A stretch of 60,574 nucleotides of DNA from contig CBDUBS010000003.1 in assembly GCA_965365445.1 (NCBI GenBank), positions 1 through 60,574 on the forward strand. Reading direction: 5' to 3'. The position numbers and the translations under genes are program-made. The DNA comes from CBDUBS01 sp965365445 (GTDB taxonomy: Bacteria; Bacteroidota; Rhodothermia; Rhodothermales; DASSAV01). Below the pieces are notes generated by a model, which was not told where the DNA came from, searched no databases, and saw nothing but the letters and a program-made list of their open reading frames with translations. Shown here piece by piece: positions 1 to 9,642 of the stretch (within the stretch, counting starts at the first letter, position 1; each line of letters starts with the position of its first letter).

Positions 1-2366
1 TCCCACCGGCGGTCCATTTCCAGCCTGTACTGATCGGTGGCCCGGCTCATGCTGAACCCCATCGTATTGAACACGTCGCTCACCCGGAGCCCCAGGCTGG
101 CCCGCTCTCCGAAGAGTTGCTGCCGGAAGGCCAGGTCGCTCATCGAGAACGCATCCATGCGGCCGTTCTCGATGTTTATGGGAGAGCGGTAGAAGAACGA
201 AGCCTGCACGTCCAGGCCGGGCCGTACCTGATAGGACGCATTGATCCGCGTGGACCAGCCGTAGGCGTCGTTGCTCAGGTCCGACTCGACGTTGCTGCCG
301 TCCGTCTGGATGCGGTATACGTTCAGGCTGCCGTAGGCGTTCAGGCGGCGGCCAAACCGGAGCGTCCCGATGGACTCGGCGCCCCAGGAGTCGCTGGTAT
401 CGAAGTTCTGGAAGGTCAGCGTGGTTACACCTGTGGTATCCATGAACTGGTAATAGTGGATCATGTCCACGGTGCGCCGGAAGTAGGGGCTGAGGGTAAA
501 CGTGGTAGCCTTCGAGGTGCGCACGAAGCCCGCCTCGATGCTGTGTATGTATTCCGGCCGCAGGTACGGGTTGCCCACCCGCTGGAACAGCGGGTCGTCC
601 TGGTCGCGGAAGGGGTTGAGCGCATAGGTGCGCGGCCGGTTGATCCGTTTGCTGTAGTTGGCTTTGATCTGGTTCTTTTCGGACAGCTTGTACGTGAGGA
701 AAGCGCTCGGGAACAGGCTGAAGTAGTCGTTGTCGTAAGATTCCTGCGTGGTGCGCAGGTCGAAGGTGGTCATGGCCTGCTCCACACGAAGCCCCGCCTG
801 GAACCCCAGGCGGCCCATCTCAGAGGCCAGGATGCCGTAGGCGGCATGAACCTGCTCGTTGAAGAGAAACGTATTGTTCAGATCCACGTCCGGGCGGTAT
901 TGCCCCAGACCGAAATCGTAGGATTCGGAAATGAACTCCGAATCGAGGCGGCGGAGCGCGCCTTTATACCCTGCCTCGATCTTGCCCTTCTCCCCGAGCG
1001 GCCGCAGGTAGTCCACCTGAAACGAGGTTTCCGTGCTGCGCTCGTCCTGATCGACGTTCTGAAGCTCGCGCGCCAGATCCGTCGGGGATGTTGCCGGTTG
1101 CGGGACCAGCACACGCTCCAGGTAGTTTTCCTGCTCCATTTCCGTCTCTCGCTCGAAACGCATCTCCGCCGTTAGCTCGTGCTTCGTCGGATCGAGGATG
1201 CGCCGGAAGGACAGGGCGTAATCCATGTTGAAGTCGTCGCCTTCCTCATCGGCGAGCCGCTCGTACCGGTTGGTGAGCACCAGCGCATCATCCAGCTCGG
1301 AGTAGTCGGTGAACTCGTCGCCGTCGGCCCCCCGTATTCCGGCCATAGCGGAAAGGGAGAGGCTGTGCCGCCGGTCCAGCTGGTAATCCAGGTTGGTATT
1401 GAGCATGTGCGAGAGTGAATTGTGCTCGCCCAGGTTGTTCGATTCGAGAAACGTGCTCGGCTCCCGGAACCGGTACTCGTTGAATCGGTCGCCCTCCATG
1501 TTCCGCGAGCCGTTTCGGAAACCGTAATTCGCCCGGAGGCCCAGCTTTCCCTTTCCGTATGCCAGGAAGCCGGAGGCATTGTAGTTGTCCTGCGTGCCCA
1601 GGCCGGCCGTGAGGCCGCCGCTCAGCCCGAGATCGGTATCCTGTTTGAGCACGATGTTGAGGATGCCGGACATGCCGTCGGGCTCGTACCGGGCCGAAGG
1701 ATTGGGGATCACCTCGATGCGCTCGATGGAACTGGCCGGCAGCCCCTGCAGGAAGCTGGCCAGCATATCCCCGTTCATCTGCGCAGGGCGTCCGTTGAGC
1801 AACACGGCCACGTTCTGGCTGCCCCGGAGGCTGACTTTGCCGTCCACATCCACCTCTACGGACGGAATGTTGCGGAGTACGTCGGTAGCAGAGCCGCCCA
1901 CGGCGACGAGCTGATCCTTCGTATTGTACACGGTCCGGTCGATGCGCGTCTCCATGAACCCGCGTTCGGCTTCCACACGCACTTCTTCCAGCATGGCCGT
2001 ATCGGGACCCAGGCCCACCTTTCCGAGGTCGGCGTGGCGCATGGTCTGGCTCAGGTTGATGTCATCGATCGTCCGGCTGCGGTAGCCGATGAAGCTGACC
2101 GTGAGGTAGTACCTCCCGCCCTGAAGCTGCTCCAGGTCGAAGCGCCCGGCCTCGTCGGTTACAGCGCCGGTAACCAGGCTCGAATCCCGGGCGCTCCACA
2201 GGGCCACCGTGGCCGTCTCGATGGGGCGCTCCGTATCCGAATCCACCACCGTGCCGCTGATATGGCCCACACTGGGGATGGCGGGGCGGCCCTGCCCCCA
2301 TGCGGCAGGAGCCGCGCAGGCGAGCAGAACGAAAAAAGCTGAAACAAGATATTTCAAGGTATACAC
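1..2366 (-). CDS. TonB-dependent outer-membrane receptor (C-terminus cut by window edge)
   Basis: The first 788 codons are visible and the C-terminus lies beyond position 1. Translation from a GTG at 2366 (TTG at 2357 is an alternative; an in-frame stop lies at 2397-2399) gives a signal peptide ending near AAWGQ. Next comes a carboxypeptidase-regulatory-like beta-sandwich of about 85 residues (ISGTVVDSDTERPIETATV). A plug domain follows, with RNIPSVEVDVDGKVSLRG and IERIEVIPNPSARYEPDG, then a long barrel rich in aromatic strands such as LRPEYIHSIEAGF. This is the layout of Bacteroidota outer-membrane beta-barrel receptors that import siderophores, peptides or glycans using TonB energy. No SusD partner is visible, so the substrate is unknown. 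The 278 bp upstream hold no gene and should contain its promoter. Confidence 0.9.
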   Translation of the reverse strand, partial: MYTLKYLVSAFFVLLACAAPAAWGQGRPAIPSVGHISGTVVDSDTERPIETATVALWSARDSSLVTGAVTDEAGRFDLEQLQGGRYYLTVSFIGYRSRTIDDINLSQTMRHADLGKVGLGPDTAMLEEVRVEAERGFMETRIDRTVYNTKDQLVAVGGSATDVLRNIPSVEVDVDGKVSLRGSQNVAVLLNGRPAQMNGDMLASFLQGLPASSIERIEVIPNPSARYEPDGMSGILNIVLKQDTDLGLSGGLTAGLGTQDNYNASGFLAYGKGKLGLRANYGFRNGSRNMEGDRFNEYRFREPSTFLESNNLGEHNSLSHMLNTNLDYQLDRRHSLSLSAMAGIRGADGDEFTDYSELDDALVLTNRYERLADEEGDDFNMDYALSFRRILDPTKHELTAEMRFERETEMEQENYLERVLVPQPATSPTDLARELQNVDQDERSTETSFQVDYLRPLGEKGKIEAGYKGALRRLDSEFISESYDFGLGQYRPDVDLNNTFLFNEQVHAAYGILASEMGRLGFQAGLRVEQAMTTFDLRTTQESYDNDYFSLFPSAFLTYKLSEKNQIKANYSKRINRPRTYALNPFRDQDDPLFQRVGNPYLRPEYIHSIEAGFVRTSKATTFTLSPYFRRTVDMIHYYQFMDTTGVTTLTFQNFDTSDSWGAESIGTLRFGRRLNAYGSLNVYRIQTDGSNVESDLSNDAYGWSTRINASYQVRPGLDVQASFFYRSPINIENGRMDAFSMSDLAFRQQLFGERASLGLRVSDVFNTMGFSMSRATDQYRLEMDRRW

Positions 2367-2644
2367 TGGTAGGCTAACCGATTGGGAAAGGATGATTCAC
2401 GCCTCGGCCGCCGGTTCGCGGGAGCCGGGTACGGATTACGAAAACAAGACGAGGGAGATCCCCCATTCCGCTGCACAAAACCGATCTCACCGGGAGGAAA
2501 AAGAAAGGGTGTTCCGACGTGTACCGGTAGTTAGACACCCGACGCCTCAAAACGATTCCATCGAGGAGGGGCGTCAGCCTGTGGAACGTAAAGGAAATCG
2601 GGGGGTGTCGAAGGGTGAGGGTTGGAGATATGGAGCACCGAAGC

Positions 2645-3547
2645 CTACCGGCCGGCGGTTTGCTCCCACGGATTTTTTCTGCCGATGTGGACGTGCGGCA
2701 GAAACGCGCCATCCGCTGTCAGCGGGTCGAATGGCGCCCCTGTCGTCCGCCTGTCCGGCCAGGCTATAAGCAGCAGCACGGAAAGAGCCAGCACATAGAT
2801 CGACGGATCCACGGCCGAGTGGATCAAAGACAGCGGTGCATTGACTAGCGCATGGATGCCTACGGCAACCCACAGATTGTTCGTCCGCAGGTAAGCCAGC
2901 GCCAGAAATACCCCTACCAGCATGGCATGAACTACGTATACGGTAATCTGCTCCGCGTTCATGCCCATACCGATCCCGGCGGGAATGTGGTTCAGCCCGA
3001 AATACCACTGGGAAGCCAGCAGTGAAAACAGCAGCCGCTTTCGGGGGGAATGCGGCCATACGGATGCGGTAAGAATGAACAACTGGGGAAATAGAAATCC
3101 CCGGTAGGCCACCTCCTCCACGAGAGCGCTTCCAAGCAGATGATGAAGCAGGTCGACGAGCCGGGAGGTCGTAATGGGGGCGGTTTGCAAGGGTAGCCCC
3201 GCCCATACGATTTCCCGAACCCCGACCGCTCCGTGCATGGCCACCCACAACAGGACGAATACGGTTGCGCCCGCAAGAAAAGTCCGTGCGCGCAACCCTA
3301 GGTCGGCCGGGCGGAGCCGTCCCCACAGCAGCGCAACTCCCCCTACGGCCGCCAGAAACTTGAGCGCGTACCCGACCAGCGGAGGGTCGATCCACCCTCC
3401 CGACCATACCGTGAGGTCGATCAGGAAGGATGCCTCGGCCAGGTCGGTGAAAAAAAGTAACGTGGCCGCTTCGTACATGCAGACGAACAGGCACAACACT
3501 CCCCACCCGGCAGCGCGAACGTCGGCGAATGGGGAAGGTCGAAGCAT
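2645..3547 (-). CDS. CPBP-family intramembrane metalloprotease (CAAX protease-like)
   Basis: The 300-residue protein is almost entirely hydrophobic, with about eight membrane segments. It carries the three conserved motifs of the CPBP/Abi family: EEVAYRG (E144, E145, R149), FGLNHIP (F183, H187) and a C-terminal GIHALVN (H232, N236). The two Glu and two His residues are the expected catalytic metal site in the membrane. Family members process prenylated or other membrane proteins, and some give bacteriocin immunity. The substrate here cannot be told. The last 30 residues are polar and probably cytoplasmic. It stands alone on the minus strand upstream of the divergently read phosphate operon. 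Confidence 0.88.
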   Translation of the reverse strand: MLRPSPFADVRAAGWGVLCLFVCMYEAATLLFFTDLAEASFLIDLTVWSGGWIDPPLVGYALKFLAAVGGVALLWGRLRPADLGLRARTFLAGATVFVLLWVAMHGAVGVREIVWAGLPLQTAPITTSRLVDLLHHLLGSALVEEVAYRGFLFPQLFILTASVWPHSPRKRLLFSLLASQWYFGLNHIPAGIGMGMNAEQITVYVVHAMLVGVFLALAYLRTNNLWVAVGIHALVNAPLSLIHSAVDPSIYVLALSVLLLIAWPDRRTTGAPFDPLTADGAFLPHVHIGRKNPWEQTAGR

Positions 3548-3884
3548 CGTATTTGGGAGCCACGTGGGAGGTCTGGTGTAGAGTAGAAGCCTGTATCGGA
3601 CCGTCTATGCTCCAGTGGCTTAAATAAACGCCTCAGTTGCTACGTATTTGGATAAAGCAGGCGAAGCATTACCGGCTTTTCCTATTTCATATCCCATTCT
3701 CTGGAACAAGCAACAGCGGTCTGCCTTAGCACGGCGTCGCAACTCGATCATCAACCATGAAAGCATAACATTTTCCTAACAAACCACTGCCGTCGCATAC
3801 CTATTCTTATTCATTTGCCATTGCGCGGTGCAACGGCGCGAACGCAGGCCGCAACGAGCCTCCCGGTATACTTCACTCGAGATC
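3548..3884. promoter_or_regulatory. Intergenic control region with a candidate Pho-type box
   Basis: This 337-bp gap between two divergent genes holds no convincing coding sequence. At 3766-3781 the pentamer TAACA occurs twice on the plus strand with starts 11 bp apart. That spacing is like the direct repeats bound by PhoP in Firmicutes. It lies about 100 bp ahead of the porin-pst operon, where phosphate control would be expected. The match is short and could be chance. No clear -35/-10 pair was seen. Confidence 0.3.
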
Positions 3885-4856
3885 ATGCGACGAAAATGGG
3901 TGTTTTTCATCCTGTTTATCCCCTGGATGACCGCCTTCGGACAGGAACGCGCCCGGTTGACCGGCCAGGCTTTCATGGATTACTATTACATATTGAACGC
4001 AGAGGATTCCAGCCGGGCCGACCTGAACGGATTTGCTTTCAGACGTATGTACCTGGGCGCCGCGTTTACGCTTTCCGATCGGTTTTCCGGCCTGTTCCGG
4101 TTGGAGGCGGATGACGTGACGCTTTCGAGCAAGGGATCGGTGGCCTACGTTAAGGATTTGTACCTTCGGTGGAACGGCCCCTCCGGGCATCGGGTCACGG
4201 CCGGTATTGCCTCGACGCCTTCTTTTGGCGTGTCCGAGCGGGTCTGGGGGTACCGGAGTATCCAAAAAACGATCATGGATTACTATGGCATCGTCTCATC
4301 ACGCGACTTCGGCATCCGGGTGGATGGCCCGCTGCTGGCGGGAGACAGAGCCCGGTTTACCGTCATGGTGGCCAACAACAGCTCGACGCGCCCCGAAACC
4401 GACCGGCAGAAGCGGGTGTACGGCCAGTTGGAAGCCTACCCGACCGACTACCTTACGTTTACCGTCGGAGCCGACTATGCCGGGTACGGCGATGCCCGGG
4501 ACCGGGGCACAAACATGAACGGCTTCGCCGGATATCACCACAGGGGTTTTAGCGTGGGGCTGGAAGCCTTCCTGAACCGGATCACCTACCGGCAGGCCGA
4601 CGATATCCGGCGGTCCGGAGTTTCCTTGTTTGCCGTGGCTCCGGTTGCCGAAAAGTGGAACGCGCTTGCCCGGTTCGACCGGGCCCGGTTGGGCCGGCCG
4701 GACGCCGACGACTACCTGGAAACCCTCCTGGTCGGCGGCCTGGCCTACGAAGCCGACGATAACGTTCGCATCATTCCCAACCTCATCGCCGTCAAGCCGG
4801 ATGACGCATCCGAAGTAGACCTGACGGGACGGATAACGCTCGAAATCTCTTTTTAA
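3885..4856 (+). CDS. Porin-like outer-membrane beta-barrel protein of the pst operon
   Basis: I start the gene at ATG 3885 (MRRKWVFFILF) because it gives a clean signal peptide ending near TAFGQ; a longer frame reaches 3828. The mature part of about 300 residues alternates polar and aromatic residues in strands, such as FSGLFRLEADDVTL and VTAGIASTPSFG. It ends in phenylalanine after RITLEIS, the usual C-terminal signal for outer-membrane barrel insertion. It resembles phosphate- or general-selective porins, but I do not see a decisive family motif. Its place 57 bp upstream of pstS suggests that it lets phosphate or phosphorylated compounds cross the outer membrane for the Pst system. That role is inferred from context. 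Confidence 0.7.
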   Translation: MRRKWVFFILFIPWMTAFGQERARLTGQAFMDYYYILNAEDSSRADLNGFAFRRMYLGAAFTLSDRFSGLFRLEADDVTLSSKGSVAYVKDLYLRWNGPSGHRVTAGIASTPSFGVSERVWGYRSIQKTIMDYYGIVSSRDFGIRVDGPLLAGDRARFTVMVANNSSTRPETDRQKRVYGQLEAYPTDYLTFTVGADYAGYGDARDRGTNMNGFAGYHHRGFSVGLEAFLNRITYRQADDIRRSGVSLFAVAPVAEKWNALARFDRARLGRPDADDYLETLLVGGLAYEADDNVRIIPNLIAVKPDDASEVDLTGRITLEISF

Positions 4857-4913
4857 CGCTCGCCGACGGGGGCGACCCCGCCGATCTCTCAACCGAGAAC
4901 CTGTAACCCTGCC

Positions 4914-5984
4914 ATGATTCGCCTTCGACTTGCCCACATCGCTTTCCCGTTCCTGTTTGCCGGCGCCCTGATCGGATGTGGGGGCGACAACGCCTCCCGT
5001 GATGACGCCGGAGCGCTTGCCGGTACTGTCCGCATCGACGGATCGAGCACCGTTTTCCCGATTACGGAGGCCGTTGCCGAGGAGTTTGGCCGCGAGCATC
5101 CGAATGTCCGCGTGAGCGTCGGCGCCAGCGGCACAGGCGGCGGCTTCGGGAAGTTCTTGCGTGAGGAAACCGACATTAACGACGCCTCCCGGCCGATCAA
5201 GCCGGTCGAGATCGAGCAGGCCGTCCAGAACAACATCGAGTACATCGAGCTGCCGGTAGCCTACGACGGTCTGGCGATTATTGCCAACCCCGAGAACGAC
5301 TGGGCGGAGTGCCTTACCGTAGAGGAACTCAACAAGATCTGGCAGCCCAATAGTACGGTGGACAACTGGAGCCAGGTGCGTTCCGGCTTTCCGGATCGGC
5401 CCATCCGGCTTTACGGACCCGGCACCGATAGCGGAACGTATGACTACTTCACCGAAGCCGTCATCGGTGAAGAGGGGGCGAGCCGCACCGATTATACGGC
5501 CAGCGAGGACGACAACGTACTCGTACAGGGGGTGCAGGGCGATCCGAACGCGCTCGGCTTTTTCGGCATGGCTTATTACGAGGCCAACCGGGAGCGCCTG
5601 AAGCTGATCGGCGTAGACGACGGCGACGCCGCGAACGGCGAGGGGTGCGTGCAGCCCTCTACGGAAACCATCCGCGACGGCACGTACCAGCCGCTGGCCC
5701 GCCCTATCTTCATGTACGTCCGGAAAGCGAGCATGGAAGATCCCTCGGTGAAAGCGTTCGTGGAATACTACCTCCAGAATGCCGCACAGCTCGCCCCGGA
5801 GGTCGGGTACGTGCCGCTCTCCGACGAAGCGTACACGCTGGGTCTGGAACGCTTCCGCAGAGGGATTCACGGGAGTGTGTTTGAAGGCGGAGGCTCGCAG
5901 GTAGGCGTGCGCATCGAGGACCTGCTTCAGCGCGAAGAGGAATCCGTAGGAGCCGGAGCGGGCGAAGAACCCGCCGCGCCCTGA
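4914..5984 (+). CDS. pstS: Phosphate ABC transporter substrate-binding lipoprotein PstS
   Basis: This is the periplasmic phosphate-binding protein of the high-affinity Pst transporter. The 356-residue protein has a lipoprotein signal with lipobox LIGC (Cys22), so it is probably membrane-anchored. Phosphate-binding loops follow: IDGSSTVFPI near residues 41-50 and GASGTGGGFGKF near residues 75-86, with the later GPGTDSGTYDYF loop. The C-terminal 20 residues are Glu/Gly/Ala-rich and look like a disordered tail. It is the first of five phosphate genes in the classical order pstS-pstC-pstA-pstB-phoU, with a 59-bp gap to pstC. Expression is probably induced by phosphate starvation. Confidence 0.96.
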   Translation: MIRLRLAHIAFPFLFAGALIGCGGDNASRDDAGALAGTVRIDGSSTVFPITEAVAEEFGREHPNVRVSVGASGTGGGFGKFLREETDINDASRPIKPVEIEQAVQNNIEYIELPVAYDGLAIIANPENDWAECLTVEELNKIWQPNSTVDNWSQVRSGFPDRPIRLYGPGTDSGTYDYFTEAVIGEEGASRTDYTASEDDNVLVQGVQGDPNALGFFGMAYYEANRERLKLIGVDDGDAANGEGCVQPSTETIRDGTYQPLARPIFMYVRKASMEDPSVKAFVEYYLQNAAQLAPEVGYVPLSDEAYTLGLERFRRGIHGSVFEGGGSQVGVRIEDLLQREEESVGAGAGEEPAAP

Positions 5985-6043
5985 AATGCGGTGGTCGGTC
6001 CGTCACCCGGCCTCCCCGGCATCGCAACGAAACGACCTGCCTT

Positions 6044-7009
6044 ATGAACCCGGTTCAGGCTCAACAGCCGATAGCCCATATCGACCCCGAGCGCCCGGGG
6101 GCCGTCCCGGCCCTGTCGCTCTCCAATAACGTATTTCGCAGCCCGAGGGAGCGCCTGATCGAGTACACCCTCGGGTTTTGCGCTCTGATCAGCGTGTTCA
6201 CCACGCTGGGAATCGGGGCGGTGCTGATTTACGAGTCCGCTTCCTTTTTTGTCCAGGTGCCGCTGCTCGAATTCCTGACGGGCTCCGAGTGGACGCCCCA
6301 GTTTGCCGAAAAACATTTCGGCATCCTGCCGCTGCTCTCCGGGACGTTTCTCGTAACGGCCATTGCCGCCGTGGTGGCCATTCCGCTGGGGGTGGCAACG
6401 GCCATTTATATTGCGGAGTATGCGCCTTTTCGCGTCCGGCGGTGGCTGAAGCCGAGCATCGAGTTGCTGGCCGGCGTACCGACCGTCGTGTACGGTTACT
6501 TTGCCCTGACCTTTGTGACGCCGGTGCTCCAGCAGTTCATACCGGGGCTGAACGTATTCAACGCGCTCAGCGCCGGGCTGGTCGTAGGCATCATGATCCT
6601 GCCGGTGGTGGCTTCCCTGAGCGAAGACGCCATCCGCTCCGTACCCCGGTCGCTCGCCGAGGGGGCGTATGCCCTGGGCGCCACGAAAATCGAGGTCGTG
6701 CTCCGGGTGATGGTTCCCGGCGCCCTGAGCGGCATCATCGCCAGCTTTATCCTGGCCATCAGCCGCGCCGTGGGCGAAACCATGATCGTAACGCTGGCAG
6801 CCGGGGCCACCCCCCGGCTTACCCTCAATCCGGTCGATTCGATCCAGACGATGACGGCCTATATCGTGCAGGTGAGCCTCGGCGATACGCCGCAGGGAAC
6901 CATCGTGTACGCGAGTATTTTTGCCGTCGGGCTGGTGTTGTTCCTCATTACCCTGGCGCTCAATTTCCTCGCGGCCGCCGTCATACGTAAATACCAGGAG
7001 CGATACTGA
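6044..7009 (+). CDS. pstC: Phosphate ABC transporter permease PstC
   Basis: The 321-residue inner-membrane permease has about six transmembrane helices. It carries the binding-protein-dependent permease motif EGAYALGATKIEVVLRVMVP, followed by GIIASFILAISRAVGET, where the EAA-type loop docks on the ATPase. A cytoplasmic N-terminal stretch of about 45 residues precedes the first helix. With PstA it forms the membrane channel through which phosphate from PstS passes. It is 5 bp from pstA, so the two are almost certainly cotranslated. Confidence 0.96.
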   Translation: MNPVQAQQPIAHIDPERPGAVPALSLSNNVFRSPRERLIEYTLGFCALISVFTTLGIGAVLIYESASFFVQVPLLEFLTGSEWTPQFAEKHFGILPLLSGTFLVTAIAAVVAIPLGVATAIYIAEYAPFRVRRWLKPSIELLAGVPTVVYGYFALTFVTPVLQQFIPGLNVFNALSAGLVVGIMILPVVASLSEDAIRSVPRSLAEGAYALGATKIEVVLRVMVPGALSGIIASFILAISRAVGETMIVTLAAGATPRLTLNPVDSIQTMTAYIVQVSLGDTPQGTIVYASIFAVGLVLFLITLALNFLAAAVIRKYQERY

Positions 7010-7014
7010 TATTC

Positions 7015-7905
7015 ATGACGACCACGACGATCTCGAATAGCCTGTTCAACGAAAACATCGAGCGGCGGCGGCGGCGCGGCGTCATCATGGGCGTGGTGTT
7101 TCTGCTGTCAACCATTTTCGGCCTGGCCGTGCTGATGACGCTGCTCGTGGACATTGCGATCAAGGGCGCCGGCTGGCTCGACGCGGAGTTTCTTACCAGT
7201 TTTCCGTCCCGGTTTGCCGAGCGGGCGGGGATCAAATCGGCGCTCGTCGGGTCGCTATGGATGATCCTGCTTACGGCCGTCATCTCGGTGCCCGTGGGGG
7301 TGGCCTCGGCGGTATACCTCGAGGAATACGCTCCCCGGGGGTGGTTTTTCCGGTTCGTTCAGATCAACATTTCCAACCTGGCCGGCGTGCCTTCGGTGCT
7401 GTACGGCATCCTCGGTCTGGCGCTGTTCGTCCGCTTCTTTTCCCTCGGGCGCAGCCTGCTGGCCGGAGCGCTCACGATGGCCTTGCTCATTCTGCCGGTC
7501 ATCATCATCAGCACGCAGGAGGCGCTGCGCGCCGTGCCGCAGGGAATCCGGGAGAGCGCCTATGCGTTAGGAGCCACACGGTCGCAGGTGATCTGGAGCC
7601 ACCTGTTGCCCATTTCGGCGCCGGGGATTCTGACGGGGATCATCCTTTCGCTGAGCCGGGCCATAGGAGAAACCGCACCCCTCATCATGATCGGTGCGCT
7701 GTCTTTCGTGGCGTTCCTTCCGGATTCCATCATGGATTCGTTTACGGTGCTGCCGATCCAGATATTCAACTGGACGGCCCGGCCGCAGGTCGAGTTTCAG
7801 TACCTGGCTGCCGCCGGCATCCTCATCCTGATGATCGTGCTTCTGGTGATGAACCTGGGCGCGATTCTGTTGCGCAATTATTTTGAAAGGTACCGCCCGC
7901 GGTAA
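7015..7905 (+). CDS. pstA: Phosphate ABC transporter permease PstA
   Basis: This is the second membrane subunit of the Pst transporter, 296 residues with about six helices. The first helix follows an Arg-rich N-terminus (NIERRRRRG). The permease motif reads ESAYALGATRSQVIWSHLLP and is followed by SRAIGETAPLIMIG, typical of PstA. It pairs with PstC and receives energy from PstB. It ends 34 bp before the chosen pstB start. Confidence 0.96.
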   Translation: MTTTTISNSLFNENIERRRRRGVIMGVVFLLSTIFGLAVLMTLLVDIAIKGAGWLDAEFLTSFPSRFAERAGIKSALVGSLWMILLTAVISVPVGVASAVYLEEYAPRGWFFRFVQINISNLAGVPSVLYGILGLALFVRFFSLGRSLLAGALTMALLILPVIIISTQEALRAVPQGIRESAYALGATRSQVIWSHLLPISAPGILTGIILSLSRAIGETAPLIMIGALSFVAFLPDSIMDSFTVLPIQIFNWTARPQVEFQYLAAAGILILMIVLLVMNLGAILLRNYFERYRPR

Positions 7906-7939
7906 CACGCCGCCGGCGACCACAAGACACACGATAACG

Positions 7940-8824
7940 ATGACGGACAAATCAGCCACGTCCGAAAAAATACGGGAAGAAGCCGAGGCCCAGCTGAGCG
8001 CCGAGCAAAGCGAGCGTCGTAACGGTATCGATCCGGTTCCTCACGCAGTCCACCGGCCCTCCTCGCACGCGGCCGAAGCGCCCGTAAAAATTGCCATTCG
8101 CGACGTGAACTTCTGGTACGGTTCGGCGCAGGTGCTCAAAAGCATCTCGATGGATATCCGCACCAATGAAGTTACGGCGTTCATCGGCCCTTCGGGGTGC
8201 GGAAAAAGCACCCTCCTCCGGTGCCTCAACCGGATGAACGAACTCATCCCCGATGCGCGACTCGAAGGAAAGGTGCTCATCGATGGGCAGGACATATACG
8301 AAAAGGCCGACCCGGTGATGGTTCGCCGCCGCATCGGCATGGTGTTTCAGAAGCCCAACCCCTTTCCCAAGACGATCTATCAGAACGTCATCTGGGGGGC
8401 GACCATCAATGGCTACCGTGGAAACAAGGATGAACTCGTCGAGCAAAGCCTTCGCAAAGCCGCTCTCTGGGACGAAGTAAAGGACCGCCTGAACGAAAAT
8501 GCCTACGGCCTCAGCGGAGGGCAGCAGCAGCGGTTGTGCATCGCCCGCACCCTGGCCGTCGAGCCCGACGTGATCCTGATGGACGAGCCCGCCAGCGCCC
8601 TCGACCCTATCGCAACGGGCAAGCTCGAAGAAACCATCCGGGACCTGAAGCAGCATTACACCATCATCATCGTCACGCACAACATGCAACAGGCCTCCCG
8701 GGTGAGCGACGTAACCGCCTTTTTCTACCTCGGCGAGCTGGTCGAAATGAACCAGACTCCGGAGATATTCACCCGGCCCCGCAACCAGCAAACCGAAGAT
8801 TACATTACCGGGCGTTTCGGGTGA
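7940..8824 (+). CDS. pstB: Phosphate ABC transporter ATP-binding protein PstB
   Basis: This is the ATPase subunit. From ATG 7940 (an earlier in-frame start at 7883 would overlap pstA) it has 294 residues. Visible motifs are Walker A GPSGCGKST at 83-91, the Q-loop in VFQKPNPFP near 135-143, the signature LSGGQ at 191-195, Walker B VILMDEP at 211-217 and the H-loop THN near 245. The motif FQKPNPFP is characteristic of PstB. The family is usually about 250-260 residues. The extra 40-45 residues at the N-terminus are charged, low in hydrophobics and probably disordered. It is followed after 122 bp by phoU. Confidence 0.96.
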   Translation: MTDKSATSEKIREEAEAQLSAEQSERRNGIDPVPHAVHRPSSHAAEAPVKIAIRDVNFWYGSAQVLKSISMDIRTNEVTAFIGPSGCGKSTLLRCLNRMNELIPDARLEGKVLIDGQDIYEKADPVMVRRRIGMVFQKPNPFPKTIYQNVIWGATINGYRGNKDELVEQSLRKAALWDEVKDRLNENAYGLSGGQQQRLCIARTLAVEPDVILMDEPASALDPIATGKLEETIRDLKQHYTIIIVTHNMQQASRVSDVTAFFYLGELVEMNQTPEIFTRPRNQQTEDYITGRFG

Positions 8825-8946
8825 ATCATCTTAGGATGGTTATGTTTATATTAAACAGGGCGGCAGGCCCGGGGCCCGCCCCCTTCCGCACCCGCGCGCA
8901 GAACGACGGGTATTCCGGGTGAACCTTAAAGGAGATCCATAGCCTC

Positions 8947-9642
8947 ATGCTGGTGCACCGCCATTTGGACGATGAGCTTACCGAGCTTCGCAACCTGCTC
9001 ATCGACATGTTGAATCTGGTAGACGAGCAGCTGGCGGATGCCATCAACGCCGTCAGTACGTGCAACCTGGAGCAGGCCGAACGAGTCCGCATCCGGGAAA
9101 ACGAGGTCGATGCCTACGAGCTTCGCATCGATGAGCAGTGCGAGCGCATCCTGGCTCTGCACAATCCGGTGGCCGTGGACCTCCGGCTGCTCATCGCGGC
9201 CGTGAAGGTCAATACCGACCTGGAGCGCATCGGGGACCACGCCAAAAACCTCGCGAAGAAAGCGCCTTTCGTCGCCGGATGCATCGATGAGTTCAAGCTG
9301 ACGCCCATCCGGGAGATGGCCGACCTTTCGCGCACCATTCTGCATGAGGCGCAGGATGCATTCGTCAAACGCGACCGCGTGCTCGCCCGGAAAGTACTCG
9401 CGCACGACCGGCAGGTAGACCGCCTGCACGATCAGGTGCTCGCGGCCATCGCCGAAATCCTCCGGGCGCAACCCGAAAAAGCGGCGGACCTCATTCATGT
9501 CATCATGATGAGCAAGGATATCGAGCGCATCGCCGACCACGCGAAAAACATGGCCGAGCGGGTCGTTTTTCTGGTCGAAGGAATCGATATCCGCCACCGG
9601 AAGCTGCAACCAAACGACAGCGCCGCCGCTCAAGGTTCATGA
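8947..9642 (+). CDS. phoU: Phosphate signalling regulator PhoU
   Basis: The 231-residue all-helical protein has two PhoU repeats. Each carries a metal-binding motif: DLERIGDHAKNLAK near residues 96-109 and DIERIADHAKNMAE near 196-209. PhoU links the Pst transporter to the PhoR sensor kinase and keeps the phosphate regulon off when phosphate is plentiful. A purine-rich ribosome site (AAAGGAGAT) lies just upstream. Its stop codon overlaps the start of the following DUF1080 gene in an ATGA arrangement, so that gene is probably translated by coupling. Confidence 0.95.
   Translation: MLVHRHLDDELTELRNLLIDMLNLVDEQLADAINAVSTCNLEQAERVRIRENEVDAYELRIDEQCERILALHNPVAVDLRLLIAAVKVNTDLERIGDHAKNLAKKAPFVAGCIDEFKLTPIREMADLSRTILHEAQDAFVKRDRVLARKVLAHDRQVDRLHDQVLAAIAEILRAQPEKAADLIHVIMMSKDIERIADHAKNMAERVVFLVEGIDIRHRKLQPNDSAAAQGS

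Noticed and set aside
4299..5870. Long antisense frame of 523 codons opposite the porin and pstS genes
   Set aside because: It is a mirror of two well-supported genes in G+C-rich DNA, has no recognisable domain and shows no ribosome site.
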